Shown here piece by piece: positions 1 through 9,765 of a DNA stretch of 64,000 bases; position 1 is the stretch's first letter; every line of letters starts with the position of its first letter. The position numbers were made by a program, and so were the translations under genes. The notes under the pieces were generated by a model that was not told the origin of the DNA, made no database searches, and saw nothing but the letters and a program-made list of their open reading frames with translations. The stretch is from Paraoerskovia sediminicola (GTDB taxonomy: Bacteria; Actinomycetota; Actinomycetes; Actinomycetales; Cellulomonadaceae): the NCBI RefSeq assembly GCF_030296575.1, contig NZ_AP027729.1, forward strand, positions 248,001-312,000, written 5' to 3'.

Positions 1-158
1 AGAACGGGCTGTTCACGATCTCCGACGAGCTGCAGGCGCAGACGGTGGCGTCGCTCGCGGACGCCGGCCTCGAGGTCGGCGTCGACGACATCTTCGACCT
101 GTCGCTCCTCGACGAGGTCTACTCCGAGAACCCCGACCTCGTGGACTACGAGGGCTGA
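1..158 (+). CDS. ABC transporter substrate-binding protein, C-terminal fragment
   Basis: Open frame from the left edge of the window to a TGA at 156-158, about 51 residues ending in L-V-D-Y-E-G. The fragment is too short to show a domain by itself. It lies 4 bases upstream of an ABC ATPase gene that is followed by two overlapping permease genes. The usual order for nitrate/sulfonate/taurine-type importers puts the binding protein in this place, so the call rests mainly on position. The start and signal peptide lie outside the window. Confidence 0.6.
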   Translation, partial: NGLFTISDELQAQTVASLADAGLEVGVDDIFDLSLLDEVYSENPDLVDYEG

Positions 159-162
159 TCGG

Positions 163-984
163 ATGACCTCGACCGACGACGTGGCCGCCACGTCGAGCGT
201 CGGTGCCCGGGGTGACGCCCCGGGCACCGGCGTGCGGATCAGCGGCCTGAGCAAGACGTTCCGCCTGGGGACGAAGAGCGTGACCGCGCTGCAGGACACC
301 GACCTGCACACGGACCAGGGCTCGTTCCTGTCGCTGCTCGGCCCCTCCGGGTGCGGCAAGTCCACGATCCTGCGGATCCTCGCGGGGCTCGAGACGCCGT
401 CCGGCGGGACGGTGCACGTCGACGGCCGCACGCCCGCCGAGCTGCGGCGGGCGAACGAGCTCGGCATAGCGTTCCAAGACTCGGCTCTCCTGCCGTGGCG
501 CAGCGTCGCCGCGAACATCCGGCTGCCCTTCGAGGTGGCGGGCGTGAAGGTCGACGACTCCTACGTGCGCGAGATGATCGAGCTCGTCGGGCTCGAGGGC
601 TTCGAGCAGGCCAAGCCCGCCCAGCTCTCGGGCGGCATGCGCCAGCGGGTGTCGATCGCGCGGTCCCTGATCCTGCGACCGTCCGTGCTGCTGCTCGACG
701 AGCCGTTCGGCGCGCTCGACGACATGACCCGGCAGCGACTGAACCTCGAGCTGCTGCGCATCTGGACCGAGAAGCCCGCCACCACGCTCATGGTCACCCA
801 CGGGATCTCCGAGGCGATCTTCCTCTCGGACCAGGTCGCCGTGATGAGCGCGCGGCCGGGCCGCGTCAAGCAGGTCATGGACATCGACCTGCCGCGTCCG
901 CGCACGCCCGAGATGCAGCGCACCCCGGAGTTCCACACCTACATGGACGAGGCGTCCGAGCTGCTGTTCGGCGGGGACGCATGA
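163..984 (+). CDS. ABC transporter ATP-binding protein (nitrate/sulfonate/taurine type)
   Basis: 273-residue nucleotide-binding subunit that would power import of a small organic or sulfur/nitrogen compound from the cytoplasmic face. Walker [10 protein letters not shown] is at about residues 60-68, the Q-loop Gln at 105, signature LSGGM at 155-159, Walker B LLLDEP at 176-181 and the switch His near 213. The pattern of hydrophobic residues around F-Q-D and P-F-G-A-L-D resembles SsuB/TauB/NrtD. The ATG at 163 follows the previous stop by 4 bases and the stop overlaps the next start as ATGA, so the genes are translationally coupled. The substrate cannot be told from the sequence. Confidence 0.93.
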   Translation: MTSTDDVAATSSVGARGDAPGTGVRISGLSKTFRLGTKSVTALQDTDLHTDQGSFLSLLGPSGCGKSTILRILAGLETPSGGTVHVDGRTPAELRRANELGIAFQDSALLPWRSVAANIRLPFEVAGVKVDDSYVREMIELVGLEGFEQAKPAQLSGGMRQRVSIARSLILRPSVLLLDEPFGALDDMTRQRLNLELLRIWTEKPATTLMVTHGISEAIFLSDQVAVMSARPGRVKQVMDIDLPRPRTPEMQRTPEFHTYMDEASELLFGGDA

Positions 985-1819
985 GCGCGACCGCGACGAC
1001 GACCGCGCCCGGCATCCGGGGCTCCCTGCGGCGGCTCCCGTCGTGGGTGACCGGAGCGCTCGGGGCCCTAGCGCTCGTGGCGCTCTGGTGGATCAGCGCC
1101 GTGACGGTCTTCGCGAACGTCGGCCCGGGCGACGCCCAGGCGATCCCCACCCCCTCCAGGTGGTCCAGGGATGGGCGGACGACGGGTGGGACCTGTACGC
1201 GCGCAACTTCGCCGTGACCCTGAACGAGGCCGGGCAAGGGTTCCTGTGGGGCAACGCGCTCGCGATCGCCCTGGCGGCGTTCGTGCTCGTCGTGCCCCGC
1301 CTCGAAGGCGCGGTCATGCAGCTCGCGATCATCACCTACTGCATCCCGATCGTCGCGATCGGGCCGCTGGCGCTCATCATCATCGGCGCTCCGGAGACCG
1401 GCGAGCCGTCGGGCACCGCGGTCTTCCTGGCCGCGCTGAGCTGCTTCTTCACGTCCGTCGTGGGCTGCCTGCTCGGCCTCAAGGCCGCCGACGCCGCGGC
1501 GCTCGACGTGGTCGCCGTCTACGGCGGCGGTCGCTTCACGCAGCTCCGCAAGGTCCGCCTCGTCGCGGCCCTGCCGAACGTCATCACCGCGCTCCAGATC
1601 GCGGTGCCCGCGGCGTTCCTCGGCGCGATCCTCGGCGAGTACGTCGGCAAGGTCGACGTCGGGCTCGGGCCCGCGATGGTCAACGCGCAGAACTCCCTGG
1701 ACGCCGCCCGCGTGTGGGGCTTCGCCCTCGCGTCGGGCGCGGTGGCGCTCCTGGGCTACGGGTTCTTCGGGCTGGTGCGTCGCCTGGTCACCCCGTGGTC
1801 GACGGGGGCGGCCGCATGA
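981..1819 (+). CDS. ABC transporter permease (frame broken by one missing base)
   Basis: Inner-membrane permease of the SsuC/TauC type, about 279 residues once repaired. The ATG at 981 overlaps the ATPase stop. The first part reads in one frame to about 1156, after which the rest (G-W-A-D-D-G-W-D onward) continues in another frame to the TGA at 1819. Adding one base near 1156, in a C-rich stretch, joins the halves into P-T-P-S-Q-V-V-Q-G-W. Several hydrophobic segments and the loop with Y-G-G-G-R-F-T (the EAA-type coupling region) are present. I read the break as a sequencing error because the rest of the frame is well preserved. Confidence 0.85.
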
Positions 1820-2697
1820 CGATCACCTCCCACCCCTCCGGTCCGCGGACGTCGCTCGCCGAGGTCGCGCTCCAGCGTCGCCGCGTGCGCCGCGAGGCCT
1901 CACGAGCCGTGCTCAGGGCCGTCGGTCGCAGCCTGGTCACGTTCGCGGTCACGGTCGTTGTCGTCGTGGGCCTCTGGTGGGGCGCCCTGCGCGTCTTCGA
2001 CGTCAGCTCGTACGTCGCGAAGGGCCCCGCCGACGTGTGGGCGTGGCTCGTCACCGACCCGGCCGCCGCCGAGAACCGGGCGAGCGTCGCGGCGCCCCTC
2101 GGTATCACGCTGGGGCACGCCGCCATCGGGTTCGTCGCCGGGCTCGTCGTGGCTCTCGTGGGGGCGATCGTGTTCCGCCTCTCCAAGGGCACCGAGCACG
2201 CCCTGATGCCGGTCGCGATGCTCCTGCGGTCCGTGCCCCTGATCGCCATGGCACCCGTGATCATCATGATCTTCGGGCGCGACATCGCGACGGTCGCGGT
2301 CATCGGCGGGATCGTGGTGCTCTTCCCAGCGCTGGTGACGACCGCGAACGGTCTCGACTCGGCCCCGGCGCCGATGAACGACGTCGTCGCCGTGTACGGC
2401 GGAGGCCCGTGGACGACGCTGCGCATGGTCGCCCTGCCGGCGTCGCTGCCGTCGCTCTTCGCCGCGATACGGATCTCGGTGCCCGGAGCGATCACCGGTG
2501 CGCTGCTCGCCGAGTGGCTCGCGACGGGTGACGGCGTGGGCGCCGCGATCAGCCAGGCGATCACGCAGGTCCAGTTCAGCTTCCTGTGGTCGTGCGTCGT
2601 CGCGGTGACGGCGGTGTCGCTGGTGCTCTACAACGTCGTGCAGATGATCGAGAGCGTGATCCTCGCGCGCTCGGGACTGGCGCCCGGCGCGCGCTGA
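1816..2697 (+). CDS. ABC transporter permease, second subunit
   Basis: 293-residue permease that probably pairs with the preceding permease as a heterodimer. It has an N-terminal membrane segment near residues 38-55, several further hydrophobic segments, and the cytoplasmic coupling loop containing V-A-V-Y-G-G-G-P-W-T-T-L. The same Y-G-G-G motif occurs in the first permease, which shows the two are paralogues. The ATG overlaps the previous stop as ATGA. It is the last gene of the importer operon, and a GC-rich hairpin follows. Confidence 0.92.
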   Translation: MTITSHPSGPRTSLAEVALQRRRVRREASRAVLRAVGRSLVTFAVTVVVVVGLWWGALRVFDVSSYVAKGPADVWAWLVTDPAAAENRASVAAPLGITLGHAAIGFVAGLVVALVGAIVFRLSKGTEHALMPVAMLLRSVPLIAMAPVIIMIFGRDIATVAVIGGIVVLFPALVTTANGLDSAPAPMNDVVAVYGGGPWTTLRMVALPASLPSLFAAIRISVPGAITGALLAEWLATGDGVGAAISQAITQVQFSFLWSCVVAVTAVSLVLYNVVQMIESVILARSGLAPGAR

Positions 2698-2722
2698 CCG
2701 GCCGGCAGCACCCGTCAGCCGC

Positions 2723-2756
2723 GAGCCCCGCCCCGTGTGACCACCGGGCGGGGCTC
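2723..2756. terminator. Hairpin between convergent genes
   Basis: GAGCCCCGCCC at 2723-2733 pairs with GGGCGGGGCTC at 2746-2756 around a 12-base loop, an 11-bp perfect stem. It lies between the end of the ABC importer operon and the end of the phoH-like gene on the opposite strand, so it can serve both. There is no clear T tract on either side. Confidence 0.65.
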
Positions 2757-2789
2757 CGCTGCGTCCGGCGCGTGCCGGTCAGGCGTCTG

Positions 2790-4227
2790 TCAGATCTCCA
2801 GGGACTCGAGCATCTCGGTCACGAGGGCCGCGACCGGCGAGCGCTCGGACCGGGTGAGCGTGACGTGCGCGAAGAGGGGTGACCCTTGAGCGCCTCGGTG
2901 ACCGCCGCGACGCCGTCGTGCCGCCCGACCCGCAGGTTGTCGCGCTGCGCGACGTCGTGGGTGAGCACCACGCGCGACGACTGGCCGATGCGCGACAGGA
3001 CCGTCAGCAGCACGTTCCGCTCCAGCGACTGCGCCTCGTCCACGATCACGAACGAGTCGTGGAGCGAACGTCCACGGATGTGGGTGAGCGGCAGCACCTC
3101 GAGCAGCCCGCGGTCCATGACCTCCTCGACGACCTCGGTCGAGACGATCGCGCCGAGCGTGTCGAATACCGCCTGCGCCCAGGGGCCCATCTTCTCGTTC
3201 TCGGAGCCGGGCAGGTAGCCGAGCTCCTGACCACCGACCGCGTAGAGGGGGCGGAACACGACGATCTTGCGGTGCTGCTGCTTCTCGAGCACCGCCTCGA
3301 GCCCGGCGCAGAGGGCGAGCGCGGACTTCCCGGTCCCGGCGCGCCCGCCGAGCGAGACGATCCCGATCGACTCGTCGAGCAGCAGGTCGATCGCGATGCG
3401 CTGCTCGGCCGAGCGCCCGTGGAGCCCGAACACGTCGCGGTCGCCGCGCACGAGCTGGACGTGCTTGTCGGCCGTGACCCGCCCCAGCGCCGACCCGCGG
3501 GGCGAGTGGATCACGAGTCCGGTGTGGCAGCGCATCGGGCCCGCGTTCTCGACGACCATCGGGTCGAGGAGGCGAGCTCGATCGACTCGTGCTCCCAGAG
3601 CTGAGCCATCTGCTCGTCCGCGACGTCGATCTCGCTCATGCCGGTCCACCCGGAGTCGACGGCGAGCTCGGCGCGGTACTCCTCCGCCCGCAGGCCCACG
3701 GCCGACGCCTTGACGCGCATCGGCAGGTCCTTCGAGACGACCGTGACGTCGTTCCCCTCCGCGGCGAGGTTCGCGGCGACCGAGAGGATCCTCGTGTCGT
3801 TGTCGCCGAGCCGGAACCCGGCCGGCAGCACGGAGGAGTCCGTGTGGTTGAGCTCGACGCGGATCGTCCCGCCCGCCTCCCCCGCGCTGACGGGTGCGTG
3901 GAGGCTCCCGTGCTCGATGCGCAGGTCGTCGAGCATCCGCAGCGCGTTGCGCGCGAAGTAGCCGAGCTCCGCGTGGTGGCGCTTGCCCTCGAGCTCCGTG
4001 ATGACCACGACGGGCAGCACCACGTCGTGCTCGGCGAACCGGAAGATCGCTCGCGGGTCGGACAGCAGGACGGAGGTGTCGACCACGAAGGTGCGGCGGA
4101 CGTCGCCCGGCGGGCCCGCGTCCGGGGCGAGGGAGTCGACCGCGACGGCGCCGTCGGCGCCCGTGCTGCTGGTCGTCCCGTGCGTGACGTCTGAAACGGT
4201 GGCTGAGGTTCCGTCGATGTTGGCCAC
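2790..4227 (-). CDS. PhoH-like protein with N-terminal PIN domain (two frame breaks)
   Basis: About 479 residues after repair. The N-terminal half is a PIN-type RNase domain ([12 protein letters not shown] near residue 45 holds the first acidic residue). The C-terminal half is a PhoH ATPase with Walker [10 protein letters not shown] and Walker B V-I-V-D-E-A-Q-S. This domain order is typical of the PhoH2/YlaK group, proposed to act as RNA helicase-RNase. The GTG start at 4227 is supported by GGAGGG about 9 bases upstream. The frame is lost near 3568 and near 2876-2879. Adding one base at each site gives I-E-L-A-S-L-D-P-M-V and G-H-P-L-F-A-H-V and moves the true stop to 2790. Confidence 0.88.
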
Positions 4228-4501
4228 AGCTGGCTCCCTCCGGCGCGTCGCGCCGTCAGCTCTCCCGCAGCGTCGCACCGACGTCGGGGCCAGGCCCCGG
4301 GCCGACGCTCATCGCAACGCTGCGGACGATCGGGTGGGTCGGTCGGCCGGCCCGGTCGTTCGGGCCGGTACCGGCCCTCCCGAGCGGAGCTGGAACTCCA
4401 TGGGTTGGCCTCCCGGAGGACGACGAGTGTCGTCCGTCACATCGAAAACTACGCCCGTGTCATTCGCCCGGCCACCCCGGCGCCGGTGTTTCGCGAAGTT
4501 G

Positions 4502-6167
4502 TTACGCAGCGTTCACCGGGGCGTCAGCAGTCGTCTCCGCGTGCTGCTCCGGCGACATCGAGACGGCGCACACGAACCCGACCACGAGGACCGCCGCGGC
4601 GACGAGCAGCGTCTGCCCCGCGGCGTCCGCGAATCCCTGGTGGAACGCGGCCGTGGCCGCCTGCCCGACCTGCGCCGCGACGTCGTCCGGCACCCCGGAC
4701 GGGAGCTCGATGCTCCCCATGCTGGTCGTGGCCGCGTCGCCGCCGATGGTCGCGAAACCGTCGACAAACGGGCCGCGGAGCTGCTCGGGCAGCGTCCCCG
4801 CCACCTCCCGCGCGGCGGCGGGGAGCTCGACCGACAGCCGCGACGAGAGCGTCGCGACGATCGCGGCGGACCCGAGGACTCCCCGACCTGCCGGAACGTG
4901 TTGAACGCCCCGGCCCCCGCCCCGGCGGTGCGGTGGTCCAGGCCCGACGTCGCGAGGTTGGACAGCGGCGAGAAGACGCAGCCGGTCCCGAGCCCGAACA
5001 GCACCATCGGCCACACGAACACCCAGGCCGAGACGTCGGGCGCGATGATCAGGTCGAGCCACACGACCGCGCCGGCGATCGCCGCGAACCCGAAAGCCAC
5101 GACCCACTTCGCAGGCACCCGGTCCGAGAGCCGACCCGCGAAGGGCGCGACGACCCCGGAGACGAGCGAGCTCGGCAGGTTGATCAGGGCCGCCTGGATC
5201 GGCGTGAGGCCGAGGATCGACTGCAGGAAGATCGTCAGCGGGAAGAAGATCCCGATCATCGCGAAGCTCACGGCCATGCCGTCGACGTTGGCGAGCGAGA
5301 AGTTGCGCGACCGGAACAGCCTCAGCGGGAGCAGCGCGCTGCTCCCGAGCCGGCGCTGCCACAGCGCGAAGCCGACGAGGAGCGCTGCGCCGGCCCCCAC
5401 CACGCCCCAGACCGAGAACGGTCCCCAGATGTGACCCCAGTCGAACGTCTCGCCCTCCTGGATCCCGAAGATCAGCAGACCGAGACCGGCCACGGACAGG
5501 ACGACGCCCAGGCCGTCGAGCCGCGCCGTCTGGCTGGACCGCAGCGCGGGCAGCCGGGTGACGGACAGCCACAGCGCCACGACCCCGACCGGGATGTTGA
5601 CGTAGAAGATCCACTCCCACCCGAGGGTCTCGACGAACACGCCGCCCAGCAGCGGGCCCGCGATCGTCGCGACCCCCGCGGTGGCGCCCCAGAGGCCGAG
5701 CGCCGCCCCGCGCTGCCTCGGCGGGAAGACCCGCGTGATCATCGACATCGTCTGCGGGGTCATGAGCGCGGCGCCGACCCCTGGAGCGCGCGGAACGCGA
5801 TCAGCCACCCGATCTCGGGCGCCGAGCCGATCTCGCCGGAGAAGCCGCACAGGAACGAGAAGACCGTGAAGACGACGAGGCCGGCGACGAAGACCGCCCG
5901 CGGGCCGTACCGGTCCCCGAGCCGCCCCGCGAAGAGCATCAGCGACGCGTAGGAGAGCAGGTAGGCGCTGTTCACCCAGCCGACCGAGACCAGGGTCGCG
6001 TCGAACGCGGACGTCAGGGTCGGGATCGCGATGTTCACGATCGTGGTGTCGACCATGATCATGAAGAACCCGAGGATCAGCGGCGGGAGGACGCTCCACG
6101 CGCTGCGTCCGTGCAGGTCGACGAGCGGGACCACGGACGCGCGTCCGGGCGCAGGCGTGGCGGTCAT
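4502..6167 (-). CDS. MFS transporter, DHA2 (EmrB/QacA) family (two frame breaks)
   Basis: About 555 residues after repair, the usual size for a 14-segment drug:H+ antiporter. The N-terminal part has the motif [10 protein letters not shown] between the second and third membrane segments, and the [10 protein letters not shown] segment typical of DHA2 proteins is near residue 40. One G is missing on the coding strand at 5778-5781 (A-L-Q-G-V-G-A-A-L-M after repair) and another at 4881-4884 (R-Q-V-G-G-V-L-G-S after repair). ATG at 6167 is 20 bases from the divergent amidase start, so the two promoters must be very close. Substrate unknown. Confidence 0.88.
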
Positions 6168-6186
6168 GGTCGCTAGTCTCGGGGGT

Positions 6187-7682
6187 ATGCGCAGCTTCCG
6201 CCTGCCCGGGCCACCCGACGTGTCGGACCTCTCGGCGCTGGACCTCGCCGCCGCCGTCCGCTCCGGGGACCTGGGCCCCACCGAGGTCCTCGCCTCGACG
6301 CTCGAGGCGGTGCACGACCTCGGGCCCCGGCTCGGGGCCTTCGTCCCCGCCGCCCAGGACGCGGCCGAGGCGCTCGCCGTCGCCCAGGCGCGTGCGGCCG
6401 AGGACGCGCTGGTCGCCGCCCGACGCGACGGCTCGGTCGACGACCTGCCCCCGTTCCTCGGTGTCCCGCTGCCGATCAAGGACCTCTCGATGGTCGCCGG
6501 GGTCCCGCTCGCCGCGGGTTCCGCGGCGATGGCGGGGTTCGTCGCCCCGGTGGACGACGGCGTCGTCTCCCTCCTGCGCGAGGCCGGCACCCTCATGGTG
6601 GGCAAGACGGCGACGCCCGAGCTGGGCCTGCCCCCGTACACCGAGCCCGACACGGGCCCGCCCGCGCGCACGCCGTGGGACCTCGACCGGTCGGCCGGCG
6701 GGTCGAGCGGCGGCGCTGCCGCGGCGGTCTCCGCCAGGATCGTGCCGGCCGCCCACGGGAGCGACGGCGGGGGCTCCCTGCGGATCCCTGCGAGCGCCTG
6801 CGGGCTCGTGGGGCTCAAGCCGTCGCGCGGCCGGGTCTCCCCGGGCCGCACTCCGTCGACGGGGCCGGGCTCGCGACCCACGGCGTCCTGACCCGGACGG
6901 TCCGCGACACCGCGGCGCTGCTCGACGTCCTCGCGCGACCGTGGCCGGGCGACACCTTCACCCTGCCGCTGCCGGGGGACGTCGAGGCCGGCGCCACGTT
7001 CCTCGGCGCGTGCGAGCGGGAGGTCCGCGGCCTGCGCGTCGGGGTGCTCACGGACCCGGTCATCGTGGCCGACGCGCCCGTGCACGCGGTGTGCCTCGAC
7101 GCGGTGGCGGAGGCGGTCGCGGCGCTCACCGGGTTCGGTCACGAGCTCTCGCAGGCACCGGTCCCGTTCCCCGCGGAGCGCTGGGACGCATTCGAGTCGC
7201 TGTGGGCGGCCGGCGCCCTCTCGGCGCCGGTCCCCGAGGAGGCGGAGCCGCTGCTCGTGCCGCTCACCCGGTGGCTGCGCGCCAAGGGACGCCACGCCAG
7301 CGGGTTGGACGTCGTCCGGGCCACCGGGGCCGTCCAGTCCCTGACCCGGGAGGTCGCCGTGGCCTGGGACGACCTGGACGTCGTGGTCAGCCCGACCCTC
7401 GCACAGCCGCCGGCGCCGATCGGGTCGATCCGCGACGACGAGGACCCGGCCGCCGACTTCCGCGCCCAGATGGCGTACACCCCCTGGACGAGCGTCGCGA
7501 ACCTCACCGGGCGGCCGTCGATCAGCCTCCCGCTGGGGTGGCCGGAGATCGACGGGCGCGTCGTGCCGGTCGGCGTCATGCTCACGGGCCGGCTGGGCGC
7601 CGAGACCACGCTGCTGTCCGTCGCCGCGGCGCTCGAACGGGCCCTCCCGTGGGCCCACCGCCGACCGGAGGTGGGCGCGTGA
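6187..7682 (+). CDS. Amidase signature family protein (one frame break)
   Basis: About 498 residues after repair. Enzymes of this family hydrolyse amides with a Ser-cisSer-Lys triad. The Lys lies in P-L-P-I-K-D near residue 98, the Gly/Ser-rich stretch [10 protein letters not shown] near residue 177, and the nucleophile region [13 protein letters not shown] near residue 200. One C is missing at 6846-6847; repair gives R-V-S-P-G-P-H-S-V-D. The last codons overlap the following DUF1697 gene (GTGA). The family includes GatA, but no gatB or gatC is nearby, so a catabolic amidase is more likely. Confidence 0.88.
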
Positions 7683-8235
7683 ACCGGGTGGCGCTGCTGC
7701 TGCGCGCGGTCAACGTGGGCGGGGCGAAGGTGACGTCGGCCCGGCTCCGCGAGGCTGCGGGCGTCGCGGGCCTCGACGACCCGAAGACCCTGCTCACCTC
7801 GGGGAACCTGGTGGTCGCTCCCGGCCCGTCGGGCGCGACGACGCCGGACGACGTCGCGCGCGTGCTGCAGGACGCCCTCGTCGACGCCGGGGGCCTCGGG
7901 TCGACGTCGTCGCCCGGTCCCACGACGAGCTCGCCGCGCTCGTCGACACCGTGCCGTTCCCCGAGGCCGCGCGGAACGACCCGTCGCACCTGCTGGTGCT
8001 CTTCCACCCGGGCCCCGCCGAGGTCCCCGACGGGCCGGTCGACGTCCGCGCCTGGGTGGGCGACGAGGGCTCCGAGCGCCTCGTCGCCGCAGGACCGCAC
8101 TCGTTCGCCTGGTTCCCGGACGGCATCGGCGCCTCCAGGCTGACGACCCCGCGCCTGACCAAGGCGCTCGGCGTGTGGGGCACCGGTCGCAACTGGAACA
8201 CCGTCCGGCGGCTGATCGAGCTCACCCGCGTGTGA
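7679..8235 (+). CDS. DUF1697 family protein (one frame break)
   Basis: About 185 residues after repair, the normal length for DUF1697. It opens with [13 protein letters not shown], the family hallmark, then [10 protein letters not shown], and ends with G-T-G-R-N-W-N-T-V. The GTG at 7679 overlaps the amidase stop. One G is missing at 7898-7900, and repair gives G-L-G-V-D-V-V-A-R-S. The biochemical function of the family is not known to me; it is common in actinomycetes and often lies beside unrelated enzymes. Confidence 0.85.
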
Positions 8236-8355
8236 CCGGACGCACGGGAGAGCGGGCCACGACGAACCGTAGGATGGCCGAGGGAGTCGGGCACCCGGTG
8301 CGTCGGCCCCACCGAGGGCGGGACGCCGTCCGACATCGAGCTTCCAGGGAGATCA

Positions 8356-9716
8356 GTGAGCAACGAGCCGAGCACGAGCCCGAGCGACGAGGCGGAGGCG
8401 CCGAAGTACCCCTCCCCGGCGGTGACGGCGTCGGACCCGCGGTCGGCCGGGTCCGGGCACGGACCCGCAACTGGGTCACCCGCGAGACGATCGGTGGCGC
8501 CCTGCTCATCGGCGCTGCGATCATCGCCCTGGTCTGGGCGAACTCCCCGTGGCGGGACGCCTACTTCTCGCTGTCCGAGGTGACGGTCGGCCCCGAGTAC
8601 ATCGGCTCGTGGTACGCGCACCTGAACCTCAGCCTCGCCGACTGGGCCGCCGACGGGCTGCTGGCGATCTTCTTCTTCGTCGTGGGCGTGGAGCTCAAGC
8701 ACGAGTTCGTCGCCGGGAGCCTGCGCAACCCGCGCGAGGCGGGCGTGCCGATGCTCGCCGCGGTGGGCGGCATGGCCCTCCCCGCCGCGGTCTTCGCCGT
8801 CGTCGTCCTGACCATGGGTGACACGACCGCGATCGACGGCTGGGCAATCCCGACGGCGACGGACATCGCGTTCGCCCTCGCGGTCCTCGCCGTGTTCGGA
8901 CGCGGGCTCCCGACCGCGATCCGGACGTTCCTGCTGACGCTGGCGGTCGTCGACGACCTCCTCGCGATCATCATCATCGCGATCTTCTACACCGAGGAGA
9001 TCCACTGGCTCTACCTCGGGCTGTCGGTGCTGGCCGTCGTCGTGTTCGGCTACTTCGCCCGCAGGAAGACGCCGCACCTGTGGATCCTGATCCCGCTCGG
9101 CGTCGTCGCCTGGGTCTTCATGCACTCCGCCGGCGTCCACGCCACGATCGCCGGCGTGCTGCTCGGCTTCATGATCCCCGCGGTGGCGATCCACGGCGAG
9201 CACCACCCCCGGACGCACCGCGTCGAGCACGAGTGGCGGCCCATCAGCGCCGGGTTCGCGCTGCCCGTCTTCGCGTTCTTCGCGGCCGGGATCTCCGTGG
9301 TCGACGCCGGCGGGTTCGGCGAGCTCGTCGTCCAGCCCGTGGCGATCGCGATCGTCGCCGGCCTGATCTTCGGCAAGCTCATCGGCGTCCTCGGCGTGAC
9401 GGCCCTGCTCACGCGGTTCACGACGCTGCGGCTCGCCCCCGGCATCGGCGTGCGCGACCTGCTGCCCGTCGGGTTCCTCGCCGGGATCGGGTTCACGGTG
9501 TCCCTGCTCATCGCGGAGCTCTCGTTCCCGGGCGACAGCGAGCACACCGACGGCGCGAAGGTGGCGGTGCTCATCGCCTCGCTGCTCGCCGCGGTCCTGG
9601 CGGCGTTCTCGCTCCGCTCCGACGCTAAGCGGCAGCGCAGCGACGACATGAACCTGGACGGCAGGCCGGACGACATCCACGAGTTCATCGGTGACGACAA
9701 GGACGTCAAGCGCTGA
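8356..9716 (+). CDS. nhaA: Na+/H+ antiporter NhaA (first copy, one frame break)
   Basis: About 453 residues after repair. NhaA exchanges cytoplasmic Na+ for external H+ across the membrane. The paired aspartates that bind the ion are seen in L-A-V-V-D-D-L-L-A-I, and the first helix has the family stretch L-V-W-A-N-S-P-W. A GTG at 8356 preceded by AGGGAG is the best start. It leads through a hydrophilic N-terminus of about 30 residues to a frame break at 8449-8451, where one G is missing; repair gives S-A-G-R-V-R-A-R-T. The C-terminus has a short charged tail. A second, diverged NhaA is at 26260-27678. Confidence 0.9.
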
Positions 9717-9723
9717 CCCGCGT

Positions 9724-9765
9724 CACTCTCTGACCGGCCCCGGGACGGGGACCGGTCAGGGAGTG
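9724..9765. terminator. Bidirectional hairpin between nhaA and ramB
   Basis: CACTCTCTGACCGG at 9724-9737 pairs with CCGGTCAGGGAGTG at 9752-9765 (one mismatch, a possible G-U pair), with an inner CCCC/GGGG extension and a 5-base loop. It covers the last codons of the convergent ramB gene. There is no strong T tract. Confidence 0.7.

Noticed and set aside
981..1819. Permease and other interrupted genes as pseudogenes
   Set aside because: Each break is a single G/C loss with otherwise intact motifs and stop positions, and the same kind of error recurs in 13 other genes, including ones likely to be essential. Sequencing error is simpler.
6187..7682. Amidase as GatA of the tRNA amidotransferase
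   Set aside because: No gatB or gatC nearby, it sits alone before a DUF1697 gene, and the N-terminal region does not resemble GatA.
6392..8143. Long Arg/Pro-rich reading frames overlapping recognised genes on both strands
   Set aside because: In DNA this rich in GC, stop codons are rare in every frame. These frames have no recognisable motifs and lie over well-supported genes.
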